Part shown: positions 1-5,714 of the stretch, in pieces
Layout of the letters: each line of letters opens with the position of its first letter
Position numbering within the stretch: the stretch's first letter is position 1
From: JAJZQD01 sp021847735
Lineage (GTDB): Bacteria; Bacillota; Thermincolia; Thermincolales; UBA2595
Length of the DNA: 12,884 nucleotides
Assembly (NCBI GenBank): GCA_027324025.1
Contig: DAHVYW010000110.1
Span: 1-12,884, forward strand
Reading direction: 5' to 3'
Translations under genes and position numbers: made by a program
Notes under the pieces: model-generated
Databases searched by the model: none
What the model was told of the DNA's origin: nothing
Seen by the model: the letters and a program-made list of their open reading frames with translations, nothing else

Positions 1-17
1 ATACCCCCATGGGGTAT
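1..17. repeat. Perfect short inverted repeat at the window edge
   Basis: ATACCCC (1-7) and GGGGTAT (11-17) are exact reverse complements around a 3-nt centre. The hairpin lies just upstream of the ribosome binding site of the HD-GYP gene and is followed by GCTTCTTTTGG, which is only a weak U-rich tail. It could be the end of a terminator for a gene left of the window, or a 5' leader hairpin. The edge prevents a decision. Confidence 0.4.
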
Positions 18-43
18 GCTTCTTTTGGCTAGGGAGGGCTTTT

Positions 44-931
44 ATGGCTGACCAGTTTTTCGGAAAGACAGTTGAAGAATACATTTTACAGCTTAAGAAA
101 TTTAACCTGGACTTAAAATTTGTAATGGAACTGAAGGTCCAGGGCCGGTTACTGCGGTGGCCGCAAGATATTGCCGGGAATTTAGATAACAATGTCATCA
201 GATTATATCCCGGCCATATTAAATTGATTTCGGAAGGTAAAAGGATTGGAGATTACCGCTGGGCCGGTTATTTGGATTATCACCAACAAACCGTTAACCA
301 CCTGTTGTTGGACAACCTTCTTACCAAATTTCAAATGTTTGAGCAGGCCAGGCACAGCCTGAGCTGCGGTATGGGAGTGTTAAACAGCGCCATCAAAGCA
401 ATAGAAGCCAAGGACCATTATACCAAAGGGCATTCCGACCGGGTCTCCCAATTAGCCATGAAAATCTCCGATATGTTCGATGTGGATTATTCCGAATATG
501 ATATTGAAATTGCCTCCAAGCTTCATGATATTGGCAAGATTGGGGTCAGTGAAATAATTTTATGCAAACCGGGCCTTTTGACAGAACAAGAAATAACCGA
601 AATCCGCAAGCACCCTGAAATAGGGGCCAATATCTTAAAACCCTTGCCCATCTTCGAACACCTGGTCCCGGTTATCCGGCATCACCATGAAAAAATTGAC
701 GGTACCGGATATCCTGACGGTCTTGCGGGGGATGACATCCCCCTTCTCTCCCGGATCATCGCCGTGGCAGATACCTTTGATGCCCTAACGTCAAACCGCC
801 CCTACCGCCAGGCGATGAGTACAGAAAAGGCCCTTGGGGTGATAGCAGGGGTCAAAGGTTCCCAACTGGATGCCCGGATAGTTGATACTTTTCTCTCTCT
901 GCGTGAACACCTGTTAACTGCTGCAAACTAA
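44..931 (+). CDS. HD-GYP domain protein, probable cyclic-di-GMP phosphodiesterase
   Basis: This 295-aa protein has an HD-GYP domain over about residues 105-290. Visible motifs are GHSDRV (H130), the HD pair at 161-162 in KLHDIGKIG, KHPEIG (H190), RHHHE (H213-H215), the GYP signature DGTGYPDG (219-226) and VADTFDALTSNRPYR (D243), so the expected metal ligands are present. The family hydrolyses cyclic di-GMP to linear pGpG or GMP. Residues 1-100 match no domain I recognise; there is no receiver domain, PAS signature or membrane segment, so the protein should be cytoplasmic with an unknown sensory N-terminus. The ATG at 44 follows AGGGAGGG (31-38) by 5 nt. The gene stands alone, upstream of a non-coding repeat block, with no GGDEF gene nearby. 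The HD-GYP call is firm; substrate and partner are inferred. Confidence 0.93.
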   Translation: MADQFFGKTVEEYILQLKKFNLDLKFVMELKVQGRLLRWPQDIAGNLDNNVIRLYPGHIKLISEGKRIGDYRWAGYLDYHQQTVNHLLLDNLLTKFQMFEQARHSLSCGMGVLNSAIKAIEAKDHYTKGHSDRVSQLAMKISDMFDVDYSEYDIEIASKLHDIGKIGVSEIILCKPGLLTEQEITEIRKHPEIGANILKPLPIFEHLVPVIRHHHEKIDGTGYPDGLAGDDIPLLSRIIAVADTFDALTSNRPYRQAMSTEKALGVIAGVKGSQLDARIVDTFLSLREHLLTAAN

Positions 932-948
932 AGGAAGTATCCCAGAAC

Positions 949-1286
949 CTGCCCTTTCTCCTGACATACTTAGAGGTTATCTCAAAAGAGGCAACCTCAC
1001 ACATTTCGGGGAGAGGGCAGGTGTGTTCCGGAGAGTGAGGCTGACATCCGCCGGTCCGCAATCCGCGCAGCGGGAGCGGTTAACCGGCTGAGTTGTTGCT
1101 CACTCTCAGGGACATTACTGCCCTTTCTCCTGACATACTTAGATGTTATCTCAAAAAAGGCAACCTCACATATTTCGGGGAGAGGGCAGGTGTGTTCCGG
1201 AGAGTGAGGCTGACATCCGCCGGTCCGCAATCCGCGTAGCGGGAGCGGTTAACCGGCTGAGTTGTTGCTCACTCTCAGGGACATTC
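949..1286 (+). repeat. Two tandem 169-bp units of a structured repeat
   Basis: Units 949-1117 and 1118-1286 are in exact register with period 169. By eye they differ at five positions: G975/T1144, G988/A1157, C1002/T1171, C1068/T1237 and A1117/C1286, so about 97% identity. Each unit contains hairpin H1 (948-1021; second copy from 1117) and hairpin H2 (1016-1122; second copy 1185-1291). The GGCAGG/CCTGCC hexamer is shared at each junction, so neighbouring hairpins compete for it. A third start, CCTGCCCTCTCCCCTGA, follows at 1286-1302. High identity suggests a recent tandem duplication. Confidence 0.9.
1016..1122 (+). repeat. Dispersed hairpin repeat H2, copy 1
   Basis: This 107-nt imperfect palindrome starts with GGCAGGTGTGTTCCGGAGAG and ends with ACTGCC. 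The lower stem pairs 1016-1039 with 1099-1122, including a 9-bp block GAGAGTGAG/CTCACTCTC, with G.U wobbles when read as plus-strand RNA. An internal loop (GCTGAC on the 5' side, GTTGTTG on the 3' side) separates it from an upper stem with GCCGGT/ACCGGC. The tip is a CCGC-GCA-GCGG hairpin. It could be a MITE/REP-like element or a structured RNA; no flanking transposase is seen. Confidence 0.8.
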
Positions 1287-1291
1287 CTGCC
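1185..1291 (+). repeat. Dispersed hairpin repeat H2, copy 2
   Basis: This is the second copy, offset by exactly 169 bp and differing from copy 1 by one apical-loop change (GCA to GTA at 1237) and A to C at 1286, which restores the terminal CCTGCC. It is flanked by a perfect 14-bp extension of its inverted repeat: GGGGAGAGGGCAGG (1177-1190) against CCTGCCCTCTCCCC (1286-1299). The full element may therefore be about 123 bp (1177-1299). Confidence 0.8.
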
Positions 1292-1331
1292 CTCTCCCCT
1301 GACCCGAATCAAGAGTATGCCTCTTTTGGGA

Positions 1332-2516
1332 TTATATCTTTTCCCCCACCATCCGGCCCGCTTCGAAACAGCGGGTCAGTTCGTCAGGGGTCGGCACCCA
1401 TTTGACTGTTAAGGGGTCATGGATAATTTCCACCCCGGCAGCCTTTAGCTTTTCTTCAATGGTGCCTACAGCTCCCCCGCCCCAGCCAAAAGAACCAAAA
1501 GCCATCCCTATTTTGTTTTTAGGCTTAAGCCCTTTAAGGTCATCCAACAGGGGGGCAACATTTGGTAAAATGTCATTATTGATGGTCGGGGAACCTATAA
1601 TGACGGCCTTGGCGTTTATCATTTCCTTGATAATATCGTTCCTGTCTGATACCGACAATTTGAAAAGCTTGGCAGTTACACCGGCGCTTGTTATCCCGGC
1701 AACCACCGCTTTGGCCATCTTTTCAGTGCTCTCCCACATGGTATCATAAATTACCAGCGCTTTGCGTTCGGCTTCTCCTTTGGCCCACTTGACATAGGCA
1801 TTAACTATCCGACCGGGGTCCTTACGCCAGATAATTCCGTGACTGGGCCCAATCATCTTGATTTCGATTCCCAATTTGGTGACTTCATCGAGCTTCTTGA
1901 GAACCAATGGACTAAAGGGCAGGAGAATATTGGCGTAGTATTTGGCGGCTTCGTCCATGACCTCATCCATATCAACCTCGTCGTCAAACCTGAAATTGGT
2001 GGCAATATGCTGGCCAAAGGCGTCATTGGGCAATAGGATGGCATCTTCCTTCATGTAGGTGAACATACTGTCCGGCCAATGAAGCATCGGGGCTTCTATA
2101 AAGGTAAGAGTCCTTTTGCCGATTTTCAATTCATCCCCGGTTTTGACGATATTGTAGTCCCATCCCCCGAAATAGTGTTTTTCCAGGCCCTCTTTTCCTC
2201 TCTGGGTACAGTAAATTTTAGCTTGGGGGGCCAAACCCATGATAACGGGGAGGGTACCCGAGTGGTCGGTTTCCACGTGGTTAATGACTACATTATCTAT
2301 TTTTGCCGGGTCCACTATTTCCCTGATATGACGCAGCAGTTCGTCGGCAAAAGGCCGGTACACCGTATCGACCAGAGTTATCTCGTCATCCATGATGAGA
2401 TAGGCATTATATGTCGTCCCCCGGTGGGTTGAATAAGCGGGGCCGTGAAAATACCTGATATTCCAGTCCACCGCCCCTACCCAGTACACACCTTCTGTAA
2501 GCTTAACACTAGGCAT
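1332..2516 (-). CDS. fprA: Flavodiiron protein (FprA type): O2/NO reductase
   Basis: This 394-aa A-type flavodiiron protein has an N-terminal metallo-beta-lactamase-like diiron domain (about 1-250) and a C-terminal flavodoxin domain (about 254-394) that binds FMN. All diiron ligands are visible: H80, E82 and D84 in NHVETDHSG, H146 (MLHWPDS), D165 (LPNDAFG) and H226 (PSHGIIW). The flavodoxin part shows YDTMWESTEKMA, GSPTINNDILP and FGSFGWGGGA. The family reduces O2 to water or NO to N2O in the cytoplasm with electrons from rubredoxin or a flavin-rubredoxin reductase. I chose the ATG at 2516 because AAGGAG lies 10 nt upstream; the upstream in-frame ATG at 2537 would place that site inside the gene. 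Length and sequence resemble Moorella FprA. No rubredoxin, rubrerythrin or Hrb gene is adjacent, so the redox partner is encoded elsewhere. Confidence 0.96.
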   Translation of the reverse strand: MPSVKLTEGVYWVGAVDWNIRYFHGPAYSTHRGTTYNAYLIMDDEITLVDTVYRPFADELLRHIREIVDPAKIDNVVINHVETDHSGTLPVIMGLAPQAKIYCTQRGKEGLEKHYFGGWDYNIVKTGDELKIGKRTLTFIEAPMLHWPDSMFTYMKEDAILLPNDAFGQHIATNFRFDDEVDMDEVMDEAAKYYANILLPFSPLVLKKLDEVTKLGIEIKMIGPSHGIIWRKDPGRIVNAYVKWAKGEAERKALVIYDTMWESTEKMAKAVVAGITSAGVTAKLFKLSVSDRNDIIKEMINAKAVIIGSPTINNDILPNVAPLLDDLKGLKPKNKIGMAFGSFGWGGGAVGTIEEKLKAAGVEIIHDPLTVKWVPTPDELTRCFEAGRMVGEKI

Positions 2517-2606
2517 AGGAATCACGCTCCTTTTCATTTATTTAGTATCAAACAAAATAGCCCGGTTTATCCCGATGTTCCGTTTTTGATATTCTTCCTT
2601 ATTCAA

Positions 2607-2615
2607 AGTATAACA
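2607..2615 (-). promoter_or_regulatory. Candidate extended -10 promoter of fprA
   Basis: Read on the minus strand, TGT-TATACT gives an extended -10 (TGn plus 5 of 6 consensus bases) about 90 nt upstream of the fprA start. No good -35 is present at 16-18 nt. The palindrome AACGCGTT (2622-2629) sits between the -10 and the -35 position and could bind a regulator. This is assigned by eye. Confidence 0.4.
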
Positions 2616-2704
2616 TATCTAAACGCGTTAAACGATGATTTCCGTCACAACCCAGGATGATTTTAATTAAGCCTCACAGGCAGGTTGTTTATCCCAATTC
2701 CAAG

Positions 2705-2804
2705 ACTCCACCTTCTATTAGGTGGAGTTTCCACTTTTCTGCTTCAGTGGGGGTAGAGTCCCCCACTGAAGTTTCGATGTTCAGCTTTAGCTGAACGAGT
2801 TCAC
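2705..2804 (+). ncRNA. Three-hairpin cluster: candidate relic IS200/IS605 right end / omega-RNA 3' part
   Basis: There are three perfect hairpins in 92 bp. A is ACTCCACCT/AGGTGGAGT (2705-2713/2720-2728). B is a 12-bp stem (2742-2753/2760-2771) with a 6-nt loop. C is GTTCAGC-TTTA-GCTGAAC (2779-2796), followed by GAGTTCAC ending at 2804. The last part resembles, from memory, the ISDra2 right end and omega-RNA 3' end, where a stem with a CTTTAG loop is followed by GAGGTTCAA. In TnpB systems the guide begins directly after that motif, which here would be TTTTGAAGGAATAAAATA (2805-2822). No tnpA or tnpB is present, so this would be a gene-less relic or PATE-like element. Alternatives are a leader attenuator of the downstream gene or an unrelated palindromic repeat. 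There is no U-tract to support a terminator. Confidence 0.45.
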
Positions 2805-2867
2805 TTTTGAAGGAATAAAATAAAAAACGTTGAAATAACACAATATCAGCTTTAGGAGGTTTTAACA

Positions 2868-3581
2868 TTGAGTTATATTTTGGTGTGTTTCATTATTGGG
2901 CTGGCACTTCTGGTTCATGAGACCGGGCATTTCGTCCTGGCCCAGATGGTTAAAATCCCGATTGAAAGGTTTTCCGTGGGGCTTGGCCCCAGGTTGTGGG
3001 GTTTCAGGGCGGGCGGCACGGATTTTTGTATTTCCCTTATTCCTTTTGGAGGGTATGTCCTGCCAAAGGTGGAGTCTGAGAACGATTTTTTCCGGATTTC
3101 GCCCTGGAAAAGGATTTGGTTCTCTCTTGGCGGGCCAATGGCCAACCTGGTGTCAGTAATCCCTATCCTGGCGGTGTTCAATACAGCCACTAAAGGCCTG
3201 TCAGCAGCCGGCATTTTTTACCACCCGCTGTTGCAATCGGTGGGGTATATTAAAGGAATTGTCTCCACAGTCCCCCTGTTGTTCAGTCAGCCACAGAATC
3301 TATCGGGAGTGGTGGGAATCGTATCCCAGGGGAGCCATATTGTCAGTACCGGGCTGGCCGGGTTACTGGCCCTGGCGGCGTTCCTGAGTGTAAACCTGGC
3401 TGTCCTCAACCTTCTGCCAATCCCGGCCCTTGACGGGGGGCAAATTCTAATGACATTGCTGGAAGCTATATGGCCCAAGTGGAATAAAATTAGAGTGCCA
3501 TTATCTATTCTCGGCTGGTTATTTTTAATCAGCGTGATGATTTATGCAACTTCAAGAGACATTTCCAGGTTACTGGGATAA
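2868..3581 (+). CDS. Compact site-2 protease (M50 family, RseP-like without PDZ)
   Basis: This 237-aa polytopic membrane protein is a zinc metalloprotease of the M50/site-2 protease family, which cuts substrates within the membrane. The zinc motif HETGH (H17, E18, H21) is in the first transmembrane segment. The second catalytic motif NLLPIPALDGGQ (N181, D189, G190) is in a later one. FGGYV (60-64) and the GGPMANL segment (88-94) are typical of RseP-like members. Canonical RseP is about 420-450 aa and has one or two PDZ domains between these motifs; here the roughly 95 residues between GGPMANL and NLLP are hydrophobic and contain no PDZ. The start is TTG at 2868, 8 nt after a full AGGAGG. It is followed 40 bp later by the SanA-like gene, probably one operon. 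The housekeeping RseP next to dxr/ispG is not this gene; its substrate is unknown. Confidence 0.9.
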   Translation: MSYILVCFIIGLALLVHETGHFVLAQMVKIPIERFSVGLGPRLWGFRAGGTDFCISLIPFGGYVLPKVESENDFFRISPWKRIWFSLGGPMANLVSVIPILAVFNTATKGLSAAGIFYHPLLQSVGYIKGIVSTVPLLFSQPQNLSGVVGIVSQGSHIVSTGLAGLLALAAFLSVNLAVLNLLPIPALDGGQILMTLLEAIWPKWNKIRVPLSILGWLFLISVMIYATSRDISRLLG

Positions 3582-3621
3582 GTGTGACATCGACGGTTAG
3601 CTAATCCGGGGGGGAAAACGG

Positions 3622-4287
3622 TTGAAAACAAATAAGGCTCTTAAAAAATTGGCTTTGGCCGCCCTCGCTGTATTTAGTTTTGCTTTGTATGCCAATATTT
3701 CTGTCAACCGGGCAGGACAAACCGGGGTCTATTCCGTGGAGAGTTCCCCGCAGGCCGAAGCGGTAATCATACTTGGGGCAAGGGTTTACGAAAGCGGCGG
3801 GGTGTCCCAGGTGCTGGCTGACCGCCTGGAAACCGGTATCGAGTTATACAAAAAGGGCAAAGTCAAAAAACTTCTGTTAACAGGTGACCACGGTCAGAAA
3901 TCCTATGACGAAGTAAACCAAATGCGAATATATGCTTTAAGGCGTGGGATACCCGAAGGGGATATATTTATGGACCACGCCGGTTTCAGCACATATGACA
4001 GTATGTACAGAGCCCGTGACGTCTTCCTGGTGAAAAGTGTCCTAGTAGTTACCCAGGACTTTCACCTGCCGAGGGCTCTTTATATTGCCAGATGGCTTGG
4101 GTTGGAAGCGCACGGTGTGTCGGCTGACAAAAGGGTGTATGTCGGACAGAACTATTTGTATTTCCGGGAACTGTTGGCCCGCACAAAAGCCGTGGCCCAG
4201 CTGGCCCTCGGCATGAAACCGAAATACCTGGGGCCGGCGATTCCGATTACCGGTGACGGCAGGGCCACCAAAGACACCCGGATTTAG
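3622..4287 (+). CDS. SanA/YdcF-like DUF218 membrane-anchored protein
   Basis: This 221-aa protein has one N-terminal hydrophobic segment (about 7-28), probably a membrane anchor with the rest outside, then a DUF218 domain (about 43-195). Family motifs are AVIILGARV (about 48-56), LADRLETGIELYKKGKVKKLLLTGD, the D-A-G-F-S-T-Y-D-S segment and VVTQDFHLPRALYIARWLGLEAHGV, closest to SanA, the vancomycin high-temperature exclusion protein of enteric bacteria. SanA supports envelope barrier function; its biochemical activity is not well established. The start is TTG at 3622 after a G-rich site (GGGGGGG, 3608-3614); this start is less certain than others. Its last codon overlaps the stop of the convergent epimerase gene. 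Confidence 0.85.
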   Translation: MKTNKALKKLALAALAVFSFALYANISVNRAGQTGVYSVESSPQAEAVIILGARVYESGGVSQVLADRLETGIELYKKGKVKKLLLTGDHGQKSYDEVNQMRIYALRRGIPEGDIFMDHAGFSTYDSMYRARDVFLVKSVLVVTQDFHLPRALYIARWLGLEAHGVSADKRVYVGQNYLYFRELLARTKAVAQLALGMKPKYLGPAIPITGDGRATKDTRI

Positions 4288-5171
4288 GCGGTTTTCCAAT
4301 TTATGGACTTGCTTAACGAATATGATACCACTGCGGATAATTCCTCGCCAGGTTTTAAAATCCTGGCCTTTTCCTTGTTCAGGTCGTAGTTGCTGCCCAT
4401 CCACGGCTCAACACACAAAAACTCTTTGTTCTGTAAGTTCCAGAGCACAATATAACGGAAAGAGTCGTCAAATTTGACAGTGACCCTATAACCGTCAGTC
4501 CTGTCAAAACTCACCCGGTTTTCATAGAGGTCGGTAAAGACAAGGTTAGTCTCAGGTTGTGCATTAAGGTTTAATTTCCCGTTATATTCCACGGTTAAGC
4601 CGGATTTAATATCATAGTAGCTGCCGGAAGGAATATTTAAATAAACGGCTTTGGCACCGGGTGCATAGAAATACGGGTGAAATCCGGCATAAAAAGGCAT
4701 ATCAGCCGGTGAATTGTTTAGATACCTTTGTTCTATCGTAATCCGCCCGGCTTCTATCAGGTAAGTGAAAGAAAGGCTGAAATCAAAGGGATAAGCTTCC
4801 CTCGTTTGCGCGTCACTGGCCGTCTTCAGGGTAATCCGGGCAGAGGCCTCAGAGCAAGCCACATCCGCCACTTCCCACCTCATGTTCCTGGCTAGCCCGT
4901 GCTGTTTCATTTCATACTGCCGCCCATCCAGGGTGTACCTACCGTCCTCCAGCGGCCCGCAAATAGGAAACAACACGGGGTTACCCCCGCGGACATTTTT
5001 ATTAGGGTCTAACAGGGTTTCCCGGTCCAGATAGAGGAGGGGAATGCCTTTGACTAGGAATTCCGTTAAAATCCCACCCCTGGCGGGTCCAAATCTGGCC
5101 TTAGTCCCTTGACCGTCAGACAATTCACAGACCTGTAGGGTTCCCTCCGACCATTTGCGATAAATAAACAC
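4284..5171 (-). CDS. Aldose 1-epimerase (mutarotase) family protein, YeaD/LacX-like
   Basis: This 295-aa protein is a galactose-mutarotase-like beta-sandwich that would interconvert alpha and beta anomers of a sugar or sugar phosphate in the cytoplasm. Visible motifs are RGGNPVLFPICGPL (61-74), KQHGLARNMRWE with H91, YAGFHPYF with H165, and CVEPWMG with E255, which match the two histidines and the glutamate expected at the active site. The GTG at 5171 is chosen because domain homology begins here, a G-run lies just upstream, and a good promoter and the divergent gene's ribosome binding site lie further upstream. An in-frame ATG at 5306 would add 45 non-conserved residues and overlap the divergent gene. 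Substrate is not predictable; no sugar gene cluster surrounds it. Confidence 0.88.
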   Translation of the reverse strand: MFIYRKWSEGTLQVCELSDGQGTKARFGPARGGILTEFLVKGIPLLYLDRETLLDPNKNVRGGNPVLFPICGPLEDGRYTLDGRQYEMKQHGLARNMRWEVADVACSEASARITLKTASDAQTREAYPFDFSLSFTYLIEAGRITIEQRYLNNSPADMPFYAGFHPYFYAPGAKAVYLNIPSGSYYDIKSGLTVEYNGKLNLNAQPETNLVFTDLYENRVSFDRTDGYRVTVKFDDSFRYIVLWNLQNKEFLCVEPWMGSNYDLNKEKARILKPGEELSAVVSYSLSKSINWKTA

Positions 5172-5238
5172 CTTTCGCCCCCCCCGCCACCGGCTGCCTC
5201 CGTACGGCAGCACCGGTAAATTTCCCAATGTTAATTTA

Positions 5239-5267
5239 ATTATGCCTGACAACCTCTTTGTTGTCAA
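5239..5267 (-). promoter_or_regulatory. Strong sigma-A-type promoter of the epimerase gene with an internal palindrome
   Basis: Read on the minus strand, TTGACA (5262-5267), a 17-nt spacer and CATAAT (5239-5244) form a near-consensus promoter (6/6 and 5/6). It lies about 70 nt upstream of the GTG at 5171. An inverted repeat TGACAAC/GTTGTCA (5247-5253/5260-5266) covers the -35 and most of the spacer, a position suited to repressor binding. It also sits about 25 bp upstream of the divergent thioesterase start, so one protein could affect both genes. Confidence 0.65.
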
Positions 5268-5292
5268 AATTTCACTTAAAGGAGACCCGTAA

Positions 5293-5694
5293 ATGAACAC
5301 ATACAAAACAAAAATCCCGGTGCCTTATTACGAACTGAATAATCACCGGGAAGCCGACGCCGTGGCAGTATTAAATTATCTCCAGGAGGCAACCGTCAGG
5401 CACTCGGAAACAGTCGGATGCGGCATTGGCAGGCTAATGGCCGGCAGACAGGGTTGGATGCTTACCCGGTGGTCCCTGGTAATGAGGAGATATCCCCAGT
5501 GGCGGGAGACCATTGAGGTTGAAACATGGCCCTCAAAGTTCGAACGATTCTACGCTGTCCGCGAGTTTAAAATTACCGGCAAAGACGGAGAAATGCTGGG
5601 GGCGGCCACAACCCAATGGGTATTTTTTGATTTTAACAGGAAGCGGCCTGTCAGAATCCCCACTAGAGCCCCACGGGTTCTTGTATTTCACTAA
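5293..5694 (+). CDS. Truncated acyl-ACP thioesterase: N-terminal hotdog domain only
   Basis: This 133-aa protein matches the N-terminal half of bacterial acyl-ACP thioesterases (FAT family), which release fatty acids from acyl carrier protein. Recognisable blocks are VPYYELNNHREADAVAVLNYLQEATVRHSE, GWMLTRWSLVMRRYPQWRETIEVETWPS, FYAVREFKI and TQWVFFDFNRKRPVRIP. Family members are about 240-260 aa with two hotdog domains. Here the frame ends just after the RPVRIP linker with a short unrelated tail, and only 20 bp remain before the next gene, so the second domain is absent, not merely frameshifted. In the plant FatB enzyme the catalytic residues lie in the second domain, so activity as a normal thioesterase is doubtful. 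AAAGGAG with 8-nt spacing before the ATG at 5293 is intact. It is either a decaying gene or a single-hotdog protein acting as a dimer. Confidence 0.8.
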   Translation: MNTYKTKIPVPYYELNNHREADAVAVLNYLQEATVRHSETVGCGIGRLMAGRQGWMLTRWSLVMRRYPQWRETIEVETWPSKFERFYAVREFKITGKDGEMLGAATTQWVFFDFNRKRPVRIPTRAPRVLVFH

Positions 5695-5714
5695 GTGCCG
5701 CCTGATGTTCACGG

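Larger units (their letters stand above)
932..1331. other. Non-coding intergenic block between convergent genes, filled by hairpin repeats
   Basis: This 400-bp gap lies between the ends of the HD-GYP gene (+) and fprA (-). It holds two 169-bp tandem units (949-1286), a partial third start (1287-1302) and a short A/T-rich stretch next to the fprA stop. The open frames across it on both strands come from the repeats: two of them encode the same peptide start because they read the same repeat. I see no convincing gene and no classical terminator with a U-tract. The repeats themselves may end transcription from both sides. Confidence 0.8.
2517..2867. other. Non-coding block between divergent fprA and site-2 protease genes
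   Basis: This 351-bp gap separates divergent genes. The left half (2517-2640) is A/T-rich and contains the fprA leader and candidate promoter. The segment 2641-2700 shows nothing I can name. The segment 2705-2796 contains three closely spaced perfect hairpins, described separately. The rest (2805-2867) is A-rich and ends in the AGGAGG ribosome binding site of the protease gene. No open frame here looks like a real gene. Confidence 0.7.

Noticed and set aside
852..1230. Two minus-strand open frames (852-1061 and 997-1230) whose proteins start with nearly the same residues, suggesting a duplicated small gene
   Set aside because: Both read through the 169-bp tandem repeat; the shared peptide only reflects the repeated DNA. 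No ribosome binding site or known domain.
949..1302. Possible CRISPR array
   Set aside because: Only two units, period 169, with no unique spacers: the whole unit is repeated, and it folds into long hairpins.
1402..2432. Plus-strand open frames opposite fprA (1402-1749, 1839-2036, 2079-2432)
   Set aside because: They are antisense to a well-supported flavodiiron gene with all ligands in frame and have no domain resemblance.
2517..2537. Longer fprA start at 2537
   Set aside because: It would put the AAGGAG ribosome binding site inside the gene; the start at 2516 matches the family N-terminus.
2701..2800. Intrinsic terminator or riboswitch for the three-hairpin cluster
   Set aside because: No T-tract follows any hairpin on the plus strand, and there is no known riboswitch or T-box core. 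The three perfect stems fit a mobile-element end better.
5172..5306. 45-residue N-terminal extension of the epimerase from the ATG at 5306
   Set aside because: It covers a near-consensus promoter and the ribosome binding site of the divergent gene, and has no similarity to the family.
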